DNA of 40,405 nucleotides from DATJMJ01 sp035503975 (GTDB lineage Bacteria > Actinomycetota > Acidimicrobiia > Acidimicrobiales > Palsa-688). Below the pieces are notes generated by a model. It had not been told where the DNA came from. It saw only the letters and a list, made by a program, of their open reading frames with translations, and did not search any database. Each line of letters opens with the position of its first letter. The first letter of the stretch is position 1. Below are positions 32,088 through 40,365 of the stretch, piece by piece. The stretch lies in contig DATJST010000212.1 in assembly GCA_035503975.1 (NCBI GenBank), forward strand, positions 1 to 40,405, given 5' to 3'. Made by a program: the position numbers and the translations under genes.

Positions 32088-32484
32088 CTATGCGTCCGTC
32101 GGCGCAGTCGGCACCTGGTGCCTGTGCGACCCGCGGCCCGAGGGCCTCCCGGCTGGGCGCATGGTACCCATCACGATGTCAAGGAGCGCCACCGCCGATG
32201 AAGGGTCCTCGCTGGCGAAAGCTACGGGCAATATGGCCCTGATGCAGGCCCACGCCGCACCGACGGTGGCTCGCGTGAGCAGGTCGCTGAGGTCGTCCCT
32301 CTCTTCTCCCCGCCGCATCGCGCGCTCCTGTAGGACCTCCGCCAGTCGCTCCTCGCCCCGGTCGAGCCGTTGGAGCCAGGCGGCCGACAGCGTGGGGGCT
32401 GGAGGTGATCTAGCTGGTTGAAGACCATGTCGACCCTGTCGACGACGAGGTCTTCCTTGGATGAGAATATCGGTGACCAACCCG
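32088..32484 (-). pseudogene. TetR-family regulator remnant (5' truncated and frameshifted)
   Basis: On the minus strand, IFSSKEDLVVDRVDMVFNQLDHLQ is read in one frame: this is the end of a TetR HTH (the usual YFxSKEDLV) and the next helix. Around 32390-32410 the likeness moves to another frame, LSAAWLQRLDRGEERLAEVL and on through LSDLLTRATVGAAWACIRAIL to VMGTMRPA, a typical TetR ligand-domain end. The DNA-binding helices before FSSKED are missing, and the sequence runs directly into the MMPL remnant. One frameshift and a lost 5' end make a functional product unlikely. TetR genes often sit divergent to the MMPL exporters they control, which fits the neighbour. Confidence 0.72.
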
Positions 32485-33183
32485 CTTTCGCCCGGTCCCC
32501 CGGCGGTCGCCAATGGCGAGATCGGCTACTCGACCATCGAGTTCAACGTCGAGCCGGCGACGCTTGGCTCCTCCTACGTGAGCCAGCTCGACAACGCCAC
32601 ATCGGCCATGCGCGATGTCGGCGTCCAGGTCCAGTACGGTGGCGGGCTCGACCAGCTGACGAGGCCGAAGCCCCACGACATGCGCTCGGAGCTGCTCGGG
32701 TTCGCGATGGCACTGGTGATGTTGCTGGCGATCTTTGCCATCGTCTTCGGCTTGTCGATGGACTACGAGGTCTTCTTGCTGTCCCGGGTAAAGGAAGCCT
32801 GGGACCGTACCCGCGACCACCACAAGGCAGTCGCCGAGGGCCTGGCCACTGCCGCCCGCGTTATCAGCTGTGCTGCGCTCGTGATGATCGCCGTGTTCAT
32901 CTTCTATGTCACCTCGACCAACGTCGTCATCAAGCAGCTCGCTGTCGGCCTGGCCGCAAGCGTCCTGATCGACGCCACCATCGTCCGGCTCATCTTGGTC
33001 CCCTCGGTCATGTACCTGCTCGGCAACGCCTCTTGGTGGCTGCCGAGGTGGCTCGGCCGGGCCCTGCCCCACATCGACGTCGAGGGCGTGCCTGATCCGC
33101 TCGCCCTCACCGCGACCCCTGCGGCCGCCGCGCCGTTCTCAACTGGGCTGACGCTTCACGTGCCAGCGGACCAGGCCTCCTAA
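32461..33183 (+). pseudogene. MMPL/RND-family lipid exporter remnant with a large internal deletion
   Basis: The open frame of 240 codons joins two distant parts of an MMPL transporter. VTNPLSPGPPAV, IEFNVEPATLGSSYVSQLDNA and VQVQYGGGLDQLTRPKPHDM come from the first periplasmic domain, and ELLGFAMALVMLL is the next membrane helix. It then passes directly to IFAIVFGLSMDYEVFLLSRVKEAW and the last three helices, which belong some 400 residues later in intact proteins of 700-1000 residues. The start of the gene is also missing. The frame remains open through the junction, so a short membrane protein could be made, but it cannot be a full transporter. Its truncated 5' end abuts the truncated TetR remnant, so one deletion may have removed both starts. 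Confidence 0.78.
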
Positions 33184-33586
33184 GTGTGGCTCTTCGGGTT
33201 TCAGCGGGGTGCGGGACAGGTCGCCGTCTTGTGGTCCCTGCAATAACGCATTACACGGGCCGGCCTGTACAAAAGTGCACACCGCCCGGTCCGTAAAGGG
33301 CGAGTGGTGACAACTTGTGCTCATAGGCCCGGGAGCGGTGACAACTTATGCACGGATATGATGCGCGACTGCTACCGGCTCGGGGCGGTGGGCCCCCGGG
33401 AGCAACAAAAGTGTTAACGGCTCGCTCGCGCGAGGGGGAGCGCTGAGCAGTTGTGCGTCCCCCGGGCCTACCAGCCCCGAGCGGCACGCGCTCGTGGCCA
33501 CCAGTCCCCCGCTGGGTTCCGAAGAACCCTAAGTGTTACAAGGCCCATGGACTGCCGCCGTGAGCGTATACCGATAAGTGGGTGGG
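33184..33586. repeat. Gene-free region with scattered short repeats before tRNA-Lys
   Basis: No coding frame is supported in these 403 bases. GGTGACAACTTGTGC (33306-33320) is repeated as GGTGACAACTTATGC (33337-33351), 31 bases apart. Related short words recur: ACAAAAGTGCAC near 33270, ACAAAAGTGTTAAC near 33405, CAGTTGTGCG near 33448 and AAGTGTTACAAGG near 33531. GC-rich palindromes such as CTCGCTCGCGCGAG (33421-33434) lie between. It resembles a cluster of degenerate binding sites or an intergenic repeat family. Confidence 0.55.
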
Positions 33587-33658
33587 TGGGGGCGGGGAGG
33601 ATCGAACTCCCGGCGCGCAGATTAAAAGTCTGCCGGTCTTCCACTGACCTACGCCCCC
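33587..33658 (-). tRNA. tRNA-Lys (anticodon UUU)
   Basis: A complete cloverleaf folds on the minus strand. The acceptor stem is GGGGGCG/CGCCCCC, the D stem GGTC/GACC, the anticodon stem GCAGA/TCTGC with loop CTTTTAA (anticodon TTT), and the T arm GGGAG-TTCGATC-CTCCC. The discriminator base is A. The following bases read CCC, so the 3' CCA is not encoded and must be added. It lies 29 bases past the rhomboid gene on the same strand. Confidence 0.95.
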
Positions 33659-33687
33659 GGCAACCCTAGCCTGGTCCTGCGCAGGGA

Positions 33688-35025
33688 TCATCCTAGGTTG
33701 ACCACCCCCGGCGGCAGGAACAACAACAGCGCAAGCGCAACCGTAACCGCGACCATCACGGATAGGTCCCACGTGACGGCCCTCTGTGGGCCGAGGTGGC
33801 GACGTAGCCCGAGGGCGCCCGACACGACAAGGCCGGTGAGCAGGCCGCCGACGTGGGCCTGCCACGCGATGCCGGGCACGGTGAAGCTATAGACCAGGTT
33901 GATGACGATGAGAGTGAGGATGCCCGAGGTGTTGAGCCGGGCGCGCCGGGCCAGCACGAAGTAGGCGCCGAACAGCCCGAAGATAGCGCCCGATGCGCCC
34001 GCCTCGGCGTCGAACGGCGAAGTCAGGAGGTAGGCGCCGATGGCGCCCCCAAAGCCCGCGACCAGGAACAGTCCCAGGTAGCGCCACCAGCCGAGCGCCG
34101 GTTCCAACGCGCGGCCGACGATGAACAGCGAGAACATGTCCAAGCCGATGTGCAGGATGCTGTAGTGGACAAAGATCGAGGTCACGAGCCGGTACCACTG
34201 CCCGCTCTGGACCAGTAGCCCGACCTCCTGACCGTCGCTCTGCACAGCTGGCGCCGCCACGCTCGCGATGTAGACGACGACGCACACTGCGATGATGCCG
34301 GCAGTGACCGGGGCCTGTGTGGCGCCGAAGGCGCCGGCTGACCCGGGCCGGTACCGGACGACGGGAGATGTCTTGGTGTTGCGCCGTACGCATTGGCGGC
34401 AGTGCCAGCCGACCGGGGCCTGGACCATGCAGTCAGCGCAGATTGGCTTCTCACATGAGCGGCAGATCGATCCTGCAAGGCGGTCCGCGTGGTAGGCGCA
34501 GCGGGTATTGGGCCCGAGGCCGATTGGTTCTGCTGGCTCACGGCCCTGAGATGGCCTCGCGGCCCCGGGGGCCTTGCCAGCAGGCACCCCCCAGCCCGCT
34601 GGTGGCGCGTTCTGGGTGGGCGCTGCCCATCCCTGAGGGGGTGGCGCAGCCCCCCACCCCGGCGCATCCCCGGGCGGCCCGCCGGGCGGCCCCCACCCCG
34701 GCGCAGCCCCAGGCGGCCCCCACCCCGGCGCAGCCCCGGGCGGCCCCCACCCCGGCGCAGCCCCGGGCGGACCCCACCCCGGCGCAGCCCCGGGCGCGCC
34801 GGGTTGCCCCCACTCCGCTCCGCCAGCTGGTGAGCCCGAGTGTGGCTCCCAAGCCGGCGGGGGGGTGGGAGCGTTCGCCCCGCTCGAGCCGCCTGCGTTG
34901 GCTGCGCCCCTGCCGGGCGGCTCCGCGTTCGCCTCCGGCCACATCGGCCCTTGCGGGCCTGGAGCGGGTTCTTCCACCGTGGTCAGGCCTCCGCCAGCCG
35001 CAGGAGCCGCGGAGACACGTTCCAT
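33688..35025 (-). CDS. Rhomboid-family intramembrane serine protease with N-terminal zinc-binding segment
   Basis: The 445-residue protein has three parts. Residues 1-170 are Pro/Gly-rich and include four 9-residue repeats GAAPGWGPP (79-114). Residues 176-212 form a B-box-like zinc segment (Cys176, His179, Cys188, Cys191, Cys196, Cys199, His208, Cys209, Cys212). The rest is a multi-helix rhomboid domain with the catalytic Ser345 in GASGAIFG and His391 in WQAHVGGLLTG. In the HxxxxHxxxN motif of helix 2 the Asn that lines the oxyanion hole is Asp296 (H287, H292, D296). Substrates are unknown. ATG at 35025 overlaps the upstream phosphatase by 43 bases; ATG at 34944, after AAGGG, is another possible start. 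Confidence 0.9.
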   Translation of the reverse strand: MERVSAAPAAGGGLTTVEEPAPGPQGPMWPEANAEPPGRGAANAGGSSGANAPTPPPAWEPHSGSPAGGAEWGQPGAPGAAPGWGPPGAAPGWGPPGAAPGWGPPGAAPGWGPPGGPPGDAPGWGAAPPPQGWAAPTQNAPPAGWGVPAGKAPGAARPSQGREPAEPIGLGPNTRCAYHADRLAGSICRSCEKPICADCMVQAPVGWHCRQCVRRNTKTSPVVRYRPGSAGAFGATQAPVTAGIIAVCVVVYIASVAAPAVQSDGQEVGLLVQSGQWYRLVTSIFVHYSILHIGLDMFSLFIVGRALEPALGWWRYLGLFLVAGFGGAIGAYLLTSPFDAEAGASGAIFGLFGAYFVLARRARLNTSGILTLIVINLVYSFTVPGIAWQAHVGGLLTGLVVSGALGLRRHLGPQRAVTWDLSVMVAVTVALALLLFLPPGVVNLG

Positions 35026-35573
35026 AGGTCAACTGCGGGGGAACCGTGCTCCCAGCCGAGCACGCCGACCGCGCCGGTCCTGAGGATCAGGATCCGCCCG
35101 TCGGTGGGCGGGCGGCGAAGCCAACGAGCAGTCAGCACTCGCAGGATGTGCCCATGCGCGAACATGAGAACATCCCCACCGACGGCGCGTGCCCGCTGCA
35201 GGGCTCGGTCGGCCCGGGCAGCCACCTGCACCGGGCTTTCCCCGCCCGGCCAGGGCCCTTCCCAGATGGTCCAGCCCGGGTAGCGGTCGCGGATCTGCTC
35301 GGTGGTGAGGCCCTCGAGCTCGCCGTAGTCCCACTCCACGAGGTCGTTATCAGTGACCGCCGTGAAGCCCGCAAGCTCGGCGGTACGGGCCGCCCGCTGC
35401 ATAGGGCTTGACAGCACAAGAGGGAATTGTTGCTCGGAGAGTAAGGGTTTGAGCGCCAAAGCCTCGTCTTCGCCCAGCTCGGTCAGAGGAAGGTCGCTGC
35501 GGCTGGTGTGGCGGCCACAAGCGCTCCAGGCGGTCTCGCCGTGCCTAACCACCCAGAGCCGGGGCCCGGTCAA
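34983..35573 (-). CDS. Histidine phosphatase family protein (second copy type)
   Basis: The core is clear: the phospho-acceptor His in LWVVRHGETAWS, SRSDLPLTELGEDEA, SSPMQRAARTAEL, the acid EWDYGELEG and the second His in LMFAHGHILRV. It resembles CobC/GpmB-type phosphatases more than true mutases. The start is uncertain. TTG at 35573 gives 196 residues and begins just before the motif, as family members do. The frame continues to an ATG at 35705, but those residues are Pro/Arg-rich and overlap the space used by the divergent RsbW-like gene. It is coupled to the rhomboid gene downstream by overlap. Confidence 0.85.
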   Translation of the reverse strand: MTGPRLWVVRHGETAWSACGRHTSRSDLPLTELGEDEALALKPLLSEQQFPLVLSSPMQRAARTAELAGFTAVTDNDLVEWDYGELEGLTTEQIRDRYPGWTIWEGPWPGGESPVQVAARADRALQRARAVGGDVLMFAHGHILRVLTARWLRRPPTDGRILILRTGAVGVLGWEHGSPAVDLWNVSPRLLRLAEA

Positions 35574-35734
35574 TGAACCAGCCCCGTTTCGCGCCGGCCA
35601 GACGGGGGAAGACTTGCACTGAGTAGAGCCGGGTAGTCCTGGGCGGGGAGGACGGCGGGAGGGTGGGTTGTTTGGCGCGCTGGTACGAAGTCCAAACAGG
35701 CGCACCGAATGCCGGAGAAGCCCCCGTCGGCCGG

Positions 35735-35806
35735 GGAGCTCAATCCAGTCCTACCGTAGGAGCTCAATCCAGTCCTAGCGTAGGAGCTCAATCCACTCCT
35801 ACCGTG
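35735..35806. repeat. Three 24-bp tandem repeats
   Basis: A 24-base unit beginning GGAGCTCAATCC occurs three times without gaps (35735-35758, 35759-35782, 35783-35806); copies differ at only one to three positions. It lies directly before the RsbW-like core and ends at its likely GTG start. The unit length is a multiple of three, so it can be read in frame as AQSSPTVG repeats from a GTG at 35663, but those residues have no likeness to the family. Confidence 0.9.
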
Positions 35807-36238
35807 GGAAAACGCAGACTGGTCGTTCGCAAAGCAGTAAACAGTCGAAGCCGTTCGAGCACGAGCACCCGCTCCGTGGACCTTGCCCCGGTCCCGTCGA
35901 GCGCCTTCGCGGCGCGCGACGTCGTCGAGAGCCTCCTCGGCCATGCGGGCGACCGCGGCAGCACCGTAGCACTTGTTACCACTGAGCTGGTTACCAACGC
36001 CATCGTGCACGCCGGGACCCCGGTGCGCCTTTCGATATCCGTGAGCGGCGATGGGCTTGATGTACTGGTCGAGGTGGCCGATGCTGCGCCCGGTCCCCTC
36101 CGGCAGTTCCCAGGCCGGCCTCGGAGCCGGTACTACACGCGCGGCCGGGGCCTCGAGATGCTGGCCAGATTGGCCTTGGAATGGGGTGTGCGCCAAGAGG
36201 AGGCGGGCAAGACCGTCTGGGCGCGCATCGCTCTCTGA
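35804..36238 (+). CDS. RsbW/SpoIIAB-like ATP-binding regulatory protein
   Basis: This is a small GHKL ATPase of the anti-sigma/serine kinase type. The N box is VTTELVTNAIVHAG, the G1 region VEVADAAPGPLRQ and the G2 region RGRGLEMLARLALEWGVRQ, ending in KTVWARIAL. The G1 box has AAPG in place of the more usual D-x-G-x-G pattern, as in many actinobacterial anti-sigma regulatory factors. With GTG at 35804 it has 144 residues; an upstream GTG at 35663 would add 47 repeat-derived residues. No sigma factor or anti-anti-sigma gene is adjacent, so its partner is unknown. It is transcribed away from the phosphatase gene. Confidence 0.8.
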   Translation: MGKRRLVVRKAVNSRSRSSTSTRSVDLAPVPSSAFAARDVVESLLGHAGDRGSTVALVTTELVTNAIVHAGTPVRLSISVSGDGLDVLVEVADAAPGPLRQFPGRPRSRYYTRGRGLEMLARLALEWGVRQEEAGKTVWARIAL

Positions 36239-36281
36239 ACCGAGCTTGCCCTCGGACGATCGGCCCGTGCCGGTACTGCGC

Positions 36282-37109
36282 TCACGCATCGCGCTTTACG
36301 AGCGCGTACCCCGCTGCGACCAACAGTATGACGATGAACAAGGCAAAATCACCCAAGCCCCACCACGCAGTGAGCGAATGCGCCTGCCGGGCAACTTCTC
36401 TAACCTGTGACCCCGCCTGGGTGGGCCAGTACTCTAGGAGCGGGTTTTGGATTGATGACGGCAAAGCCAAGAACACCAGCGGGAGCACGAAACTTATCCC
36501 GACGCCGACCGCGATTGCGGCAGCGGCGTTGCGCAACAGGGCTCCGAGCCCTACGCCCATGAGCCCGGCCAGCACGGCTGTAAGACCGATACCGATGACG
36601 CCTCGGAGCACATTGTGGTCCCCAATCGCAGGGTCGTAGAACCTGGGGAACGCTGACGCGATGGCGTGGCTCAAGAAGAACGTCACGAAACTGATCAACT
36701 CGGCGATAACAAGTAGCAGGACCGAAAACGCGAGGACCTTGGCCAGTAAGACGCGTACCCTTTTTGGTGTCGCCAGGAAGGTAGATATGACCATCCCGCT
36801 CGAGTACTCATTGGTGACCACGAGCACGCCGAGCACCATCGCGGTAAGCAGGCCTGCGAACCAGCCCGCGGTCAGGACGTCCAACTGGTCGGTCAGTGTC
36901 CGGTGCCTTGGGGTGCTCCCATAAGCAGCCCATGTGATCAGTGCTGACAGGCCGATCACCAACGCGGCAGCTATCGCCAACGTGATCGGTGTGGAGCGCA
37001 GCGTGCGCAGCTTGGTCCACTCCGATTGCAGTGTGTTGACGAAGCTCGGCGCGTCGGCCTGCCTTGCAGCTGGCCCATTACCCGTCCCTGTGATGGTTGT
37101 GCTGGTCAC
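36282..37109 (-). CDS. ABC-2 type transporter permease
   Basis: The 275-residue protein has about six membrane helices after an N-terminal cytosolic segment NTLQSEWTKLRTLRSTP, which is typical of ABC-2 permeases. EYSSGMVISTFLATPKRVRVLLAK is the coupling-helix region. A single such subunit would dimerise with two copies of the ATPase encoded just upstream; the ATPase stop and this start overlap as ATGA. The substrate cannot be read from sequence; drugs, lipids or peptides are common for this class. The gene is convergent with the RsbW-like gene, 43 bases apart. Confidence 0.9.
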   Translation of the reverse strand: MTSTTITGTGNGPAARQADAPSFVNTLQSEWTKLRTLRSTPITLAIAAALVIGLSALITWAAYGSTPRHRTLTDQLDVLTAGWFAGLLTAMVLGVLVVTNEYSSGMVISTFLATPKRVRVLLAKVLAFSVLLLVIAELISFVTFFLSHAIASAFPRFYDPAIGDHNVLRGVIGIGLTAVLAGLMGVGLGALLRNAAAAIAVGVGISFVLPLVFLALPSSIQNPLLEYWPTQAGSQVREVARQAHSLTAWWGLGDFALFIVILLVAAGYALVKRDA

Positions 37110-38035
37110 TGTGCCGCCGAACCCGCCCCCAGGCCCTGTGCCTGGAACTCGAAACTACCTCGGGTAAGTTCCATGAAGGCCTCCTCGAGCGATGCCTCAA
37201 CCGGTGTTAGCTCGTGCACGGGCACCCCGGCTTGGAAGGCGACGTCACCGACCGCTTCGACACCGAGCCCGGTAACCGTGATCGTGCCGTCAGTTTGCGA
37301 CTGAATGGTCGCCCCAGCGGCCTGCAGGCGGGGCAGGACCAAGTCAGCGCGCGGTGTACGAAGGCGCACAACGGCGCCGGAACTTTGCTTGATGAGGTCC
37401 TCAACGGTGGAGTCGGCGATCAAATGGCCGCGTCCGATAACGATCACCCGCGTGGCGGTCAGAGCCATCTCGCTCATCAGGTGGCTGGAGACGAGGATGG
37501 TCCGGCCCTGCGCCGCCAGTGCTTGCATAAATGTCCGCACCCAAAGTATGCCTTCAGGGTCAAGGCCGTTGACCGGTTCGTCCAGCAAGAGCACCGGCGG
37601 GTCGCCGAGCATGGCGGCGGCGATCCCGAGGCGCTGCGCCATGCCGAGCGAGAACCCCCCGACCCGCCGCCGGGCAACCTCGGTCAGGCCGACCAACGCG
37701 AGCACTTCGTCAACCCGCCTCAAGGGGATGCGGCCGGCCTGGGCCAGTGTCACCAGGTGGTCGCGCGCTCGGCGCCCGGGGTGGTAGGCCTTGGCCTCGA
37801 GCAGGGCCCCGACCTGCCTCATCGGAGCAGGCAGGTTATGGTAACTGACCCCGTCTATGGTGGCTGTGCCCGAGGCGGGCCGCGACAGGCCAAGCATCAT
37901 GCGCAGAGTCGTGGTTTTACCTGCACCGTTTGGGCCGAGGAAGCCCGTGACCACACCGGGCTGCACGTCAAACGTCAGATGGTCTACCGCCAATGTGGTA
38001 CCAAAGCGTTTGGTCAGGGCGCGTACCTGTATCAC
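37106..38035 (-). CDS. ABC transporter ATP-binding protein (ABC-2 exporter type)
   Basis: The 309-residue protein has Walker A GPNGAGKT at 34-41, the signature FSLGMAQRLG, Walker B VLLLDEPVNGLDPEG and the H loop SSHLMSE. The C-terminal extension of about 90 residues is typical of the DrrA/CcmA-like group. It starts 14 bases after serS and overlaps the permease, so serS, ATPase and permease may share a message. No regulator lies in the unit. The pair probably exports a hydrophobic compound; that is family-level inference. Confidence 0.93.
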   Translation of the reverse strand: MIQVRALTKRFGTTLAVDHLTFDVQPGVVTGFLGPNGAGKTTTLRMMLGLSRPASGTATIDGVSYHNLPAPMRQVGALLEAKAYHPGRRARDHLVTLAQAGRIPLRRVDEVLALVGLTEVARRRVGGFSLGMAQRLGIAAAMLGDPPVLLLDEPVNGLDPEGILWVRTFMQALAAQGRTILVSSHLMSEMALTATRVIVIGRGHLIADSTVEDLIKQSSGAVVRLRTPRADLVLPRLQAAGATIQSQTDGTITVTGLGVEAVGDVAFQAGVPVHELTPVEASLEEAFMELTRGSFEFQAQGLGAGSAAQ

Positions 38036-38049
38036 TACCTGGTCTTTCC

Positions 38050-39351
38050 CTAGTTGGTGAGGCTCACGCTAGCAGTGATCGACGTGAGACCGCGAAAATA
38101 AGGGTGCAGGCATGCGGGCAGCGCAATGGAACCGTCGGGCTGGCGGTACGTTTCGACGAGCGCCGCCCAAACCCTGGGCACCGCCAGCGCCGAACCGTTC
38201 AGGGTGTCGCATATCTGTGGTGGGCCACCTCCGGTGGGGCGGTAACGGATGGAGGCTCGCCGGGCCTGGTAGTCACTGAACCACGAGATCGACGAGACCT
38301 CGAGCCACATGTCGCAACCCGGAGAGTAAACCTCCAGGTCGAACTGGCGAGCCTGCGACTGGCCGAGGTCCCCTGTGCAGATCTCTACGAGGCGGTAGGG
38401 CAGCCCGAGGGCTTCGATGGAGCCGATCGCGCGGCCGACCAGCTCTTCGTGGAGAGCCGGTGCTTGGGCCCGTGTCGCGATGGCCAATATTTCGACCTTG
38501 TCGAACTCGTGTACGCGCAACAGCCCTCGCGTGTCCCGTCCGGCCGCGCCGGCCTCGCGCCGGAAGCAGGGCGTGTACGCCATCAGCCGGACCGGCATTT
38601 CCTCCTCCGCCAGGATCTCGCCCGAACGCATCGAGGTGAGCGGCACCTCGGCGGTGGGCACCGCCCACAGGTCGTCGCGCTCGATGTGGTAGGCGTCATC
38701 GGCGAACTTCGGCAGCTGCCCGACCGCCTCGAGCACGGGCGTGCGCACCAGCGACGGAGGCCTGATCTCGGTGAAGGCGTCGGCGTTGCGGTCGAGCGCC
38801 AGCTGGCACAGCGCCCGCGACAGCATCGCCCCCCCAGCGCGGAACAAGGGGAACATCGAACCCGAAATTTTCGCGCCTCGTTCCAGGTCCAGGATCCCCA
38901 GCTCCTGGCCGATGTCCCAGTGCGGCACGCGCTGGTGGGGCCCGTAGCGCTCAGGTTCGTAGCCGACCGTCGTCAGTACGACGTTGTCGGCTTCACTACC
39001 GCCGTCAGGCGCCTCAGCGTCGGGAAAGTTGGGCAGGCGGAGCAGGGCGTCCCGGAGCGCGACTTCGAAAGCGCTTGCTTCTTCGTCCGCCGCCGCCAAT
39101 GACTCGCCCAGGCGCTTGCTCTCGTCGCGCAGCTCTTCTGCGCGGGCGTGGTCGCCGGCCTTCATCGCGTCGCCGAAGCGCTTGGACAGGGCCTTCACCT
39201 GCGCCCTCATTTCTTCGGCTTGGCTCAGCAACCGCCGGTGCTCGGCATCGAGCTGGGCCGCCCGTTCGACCTCCGCGGCGGGCACTCCCTTGCGGGCAAG
39301 CGAGGCCTTGGCCTCGTCGAGGTCGGTGCGCAGCCGGCGTACGTCGATCAC
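38050..39351 (-). CDS. serS: Seryl-tRNA synthetase
   Basis: SerRS charges tRNA(Ser) with serine. The 433-residue length is normal. An N-terminal coiled-coil arm that contacts the tRNA long variable arm (about 25-110, rich in Glu/Arg/Ala) precedes the class II core. Motif 2 is seen in TPCFRREAGAAGRDTRGLLR and motif 3 in NGSALAVPRVWAALVETYR. The serine-binding TAEVPLT segment is present. The start is GTG at 39351 (IDVRRLRTDLDEAK). It lies 24 bases after ctaB. I see no T-box leader in that space. Confidence 0.97.
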   Translation of the reverse strand: MIDVRRLRTDLDEAKASLARKGVPAAEVERAAQLDAEHRRLLSQAEEMRAQVKALSKRFGDAMKAGDHARAEELRDESKRLGESLAAADEEASAFEVALRDALLRLPNFPDAEAPDGGSEADNVVLTTVGYEPERYGPHQRVPHWDIGQELGILDLERGAKISGSMFPLFRAGGAMLSRALCQLALDRNADAFTEIRPPSLVRTPVLEAVGQLPKFADDAYHIERDDLWAVPTAEVPLTSMRSGEILAEEEMPVRLMAYTPCFRREAGAAGRDTRGLLRVHEFDKVEILAIATRAQAPALHEELVGRAIGSIEALGLPYRLVEICTGDLGQSQARQFDLEVYSPGCDMWLEVSSISWFSDYQARRASIRYRPTGGGPPQICDTLNGSALAVPRVWAALVETYRQPDGSIALPACLHPYFRGLTSITASVSLTN

Positions 39352-39375
39352 GCCGACGAAGCTAACAGCTGAGGC

Positions 39376-40365
39376 TTAGCGGACGACGACGTCGAGCGCC
39401 ATGGCCACGAACAGCAGGCTCAGATAGGTGATCGACCAATGGAAGACCCTCATGGCGGCCGAGGCGGTGGTGGTAGAGGTGGACGTGGTGGCGGCGGACG
39501 TGGAGGTGGTGGCGACCGAGGTGGTGGCGACCGACGCCAGCAGGCGGGCGCACATGGCCACGAACGTGGCTCCGCCCAGGAGTGCCACCAACCAGTAAAG
39601 CCAGCGCATGTGAGCGAGTAGGCCGAAGGCCGTTGACGCAACCAGGGTTGCAACCGCGTACGCCAGCACCTCGCCGCTCGTGCGGGCCACACTCCTGACC
39701 ACGGGCATCATGGGCACCCGGGCCCGGGCGTAGTCGTCACGGTAGCGGATGGCCAGAGCCCAAAAATGGGGCGGCGTCCACAGGAACACCAGAGCGAACA
39801 GGGCCATCGGCGCCCAAGTGAGCGAGCCGCGCACTGCTGCCCACCCGACCAGGACGGGGACCGCCCCAGCGGCACCGCCGATGACGATGTTCTGAGGCGA
39901 GAGCCGCTTCAGCACGGCCGTGTACACGAACACGTAGAACAGGGCCGCCGATAGGGCCAGCACCGCCGAGAGGAGGTTGTCGAAGGCCCACAATATAAAA
40001 AAGGCCCCTACCTCCAGTGCAACGGCGAACAGGAGGGCGCTCGAGGCGCTCACGGCGCCCGTCACCAACGGGCGGTGCGCGGTGCGGCGCATGACTGCGT
40101 CGATATCGCGGTCAAGGTACATGTTGGCGGCGTTCGCCCCACCGGCCGACATGGTGCCTCCGACCAGGGTCGCGGCCACAAGGCGGAGCGACGGCCAACC
40201 CCCGGCGGCCACGACCATGGTCGGCACAGTCGTGATCAACAGCAACTCGATTATGCGCGGCTTGGTCAGAGCCACGAAGGCACCCAGGCGTCCGACGAGC
40301 CCCAAAGCCGGTCGGGCGCTGGAGGCTCGCGGCGCGGCCGGGAAGACGCTGGCGTTGGGAAGCAC
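39376..40365 (-). CDS. ctaB: Protoheme IX farnesyltransferase (heme O synthase)
   Basis: CtaB adds a farnesyl group to heme b to make heme O for terminal oxidases. The 329-residue membrane protein has the prenyl-diphosphate motif NMYLDRDID (Asn81, Asp85, Asp89), HRPLVTG, and the second aspartate-rich loop YRDDYARARVPMMPVV, with about nine membrane helices. Between the last two helices is a Thr/Ser/Ala-only stretch (ATTSTSAATTSTSTTTAS), made by GTGGTGGC-type repeats on the plus strand and not usual for the family. The GTG start at 40365 has no clear ribosome site. The gene uses the heme made by the operon at the other end of the window, but the two are not linked. Bases 40366-40405 show nothing recognisable. 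Confidence 0.94.
   Translation of the reverse strand: MLPNASVFPAAPRASSARPALGLVGRLGAFVALTKPRIIELLLITTVPTMVVAAGGWPSLRLVAATLVGGTMSAGGANAANMYLDRDIDAVMRRTAHRPLVTGAVSASSALLFAVALEVGAFFILWAFDNLLSAVLALSAALFYVFVYTAVLKRLSPQNIVIGGAAGAVPVLVGWAAVRGSLTWAPMALFALVFLWTPPHFWALAIRYRDDYARARVPMMPVVRSVARTSGEVLAYAVATLVASTAFGLLAHMRWLYWLVALLGGATFVAMCARLLASVATTSVATTSTSAATTSTSTTTASAAMRVFHWSITYLSLLFVAMALDVVVR

Noticed and set aside
33587..33658. Integration site of a genomic island at tRNA-Lys
   Set aside because: No direct repeat of the tRNA 3' end and no integrase were found, although the neighbouring repeat-rich gap and remnants make the idea attractive.
35570..36289. Minus-strand frame of 239 residues across the repeats and the RsbW-like gene
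   Set aside because: It is a shadow of the plus-strand GHKL gene; its only striking part is the reverse reading of the 24-bp repeats.
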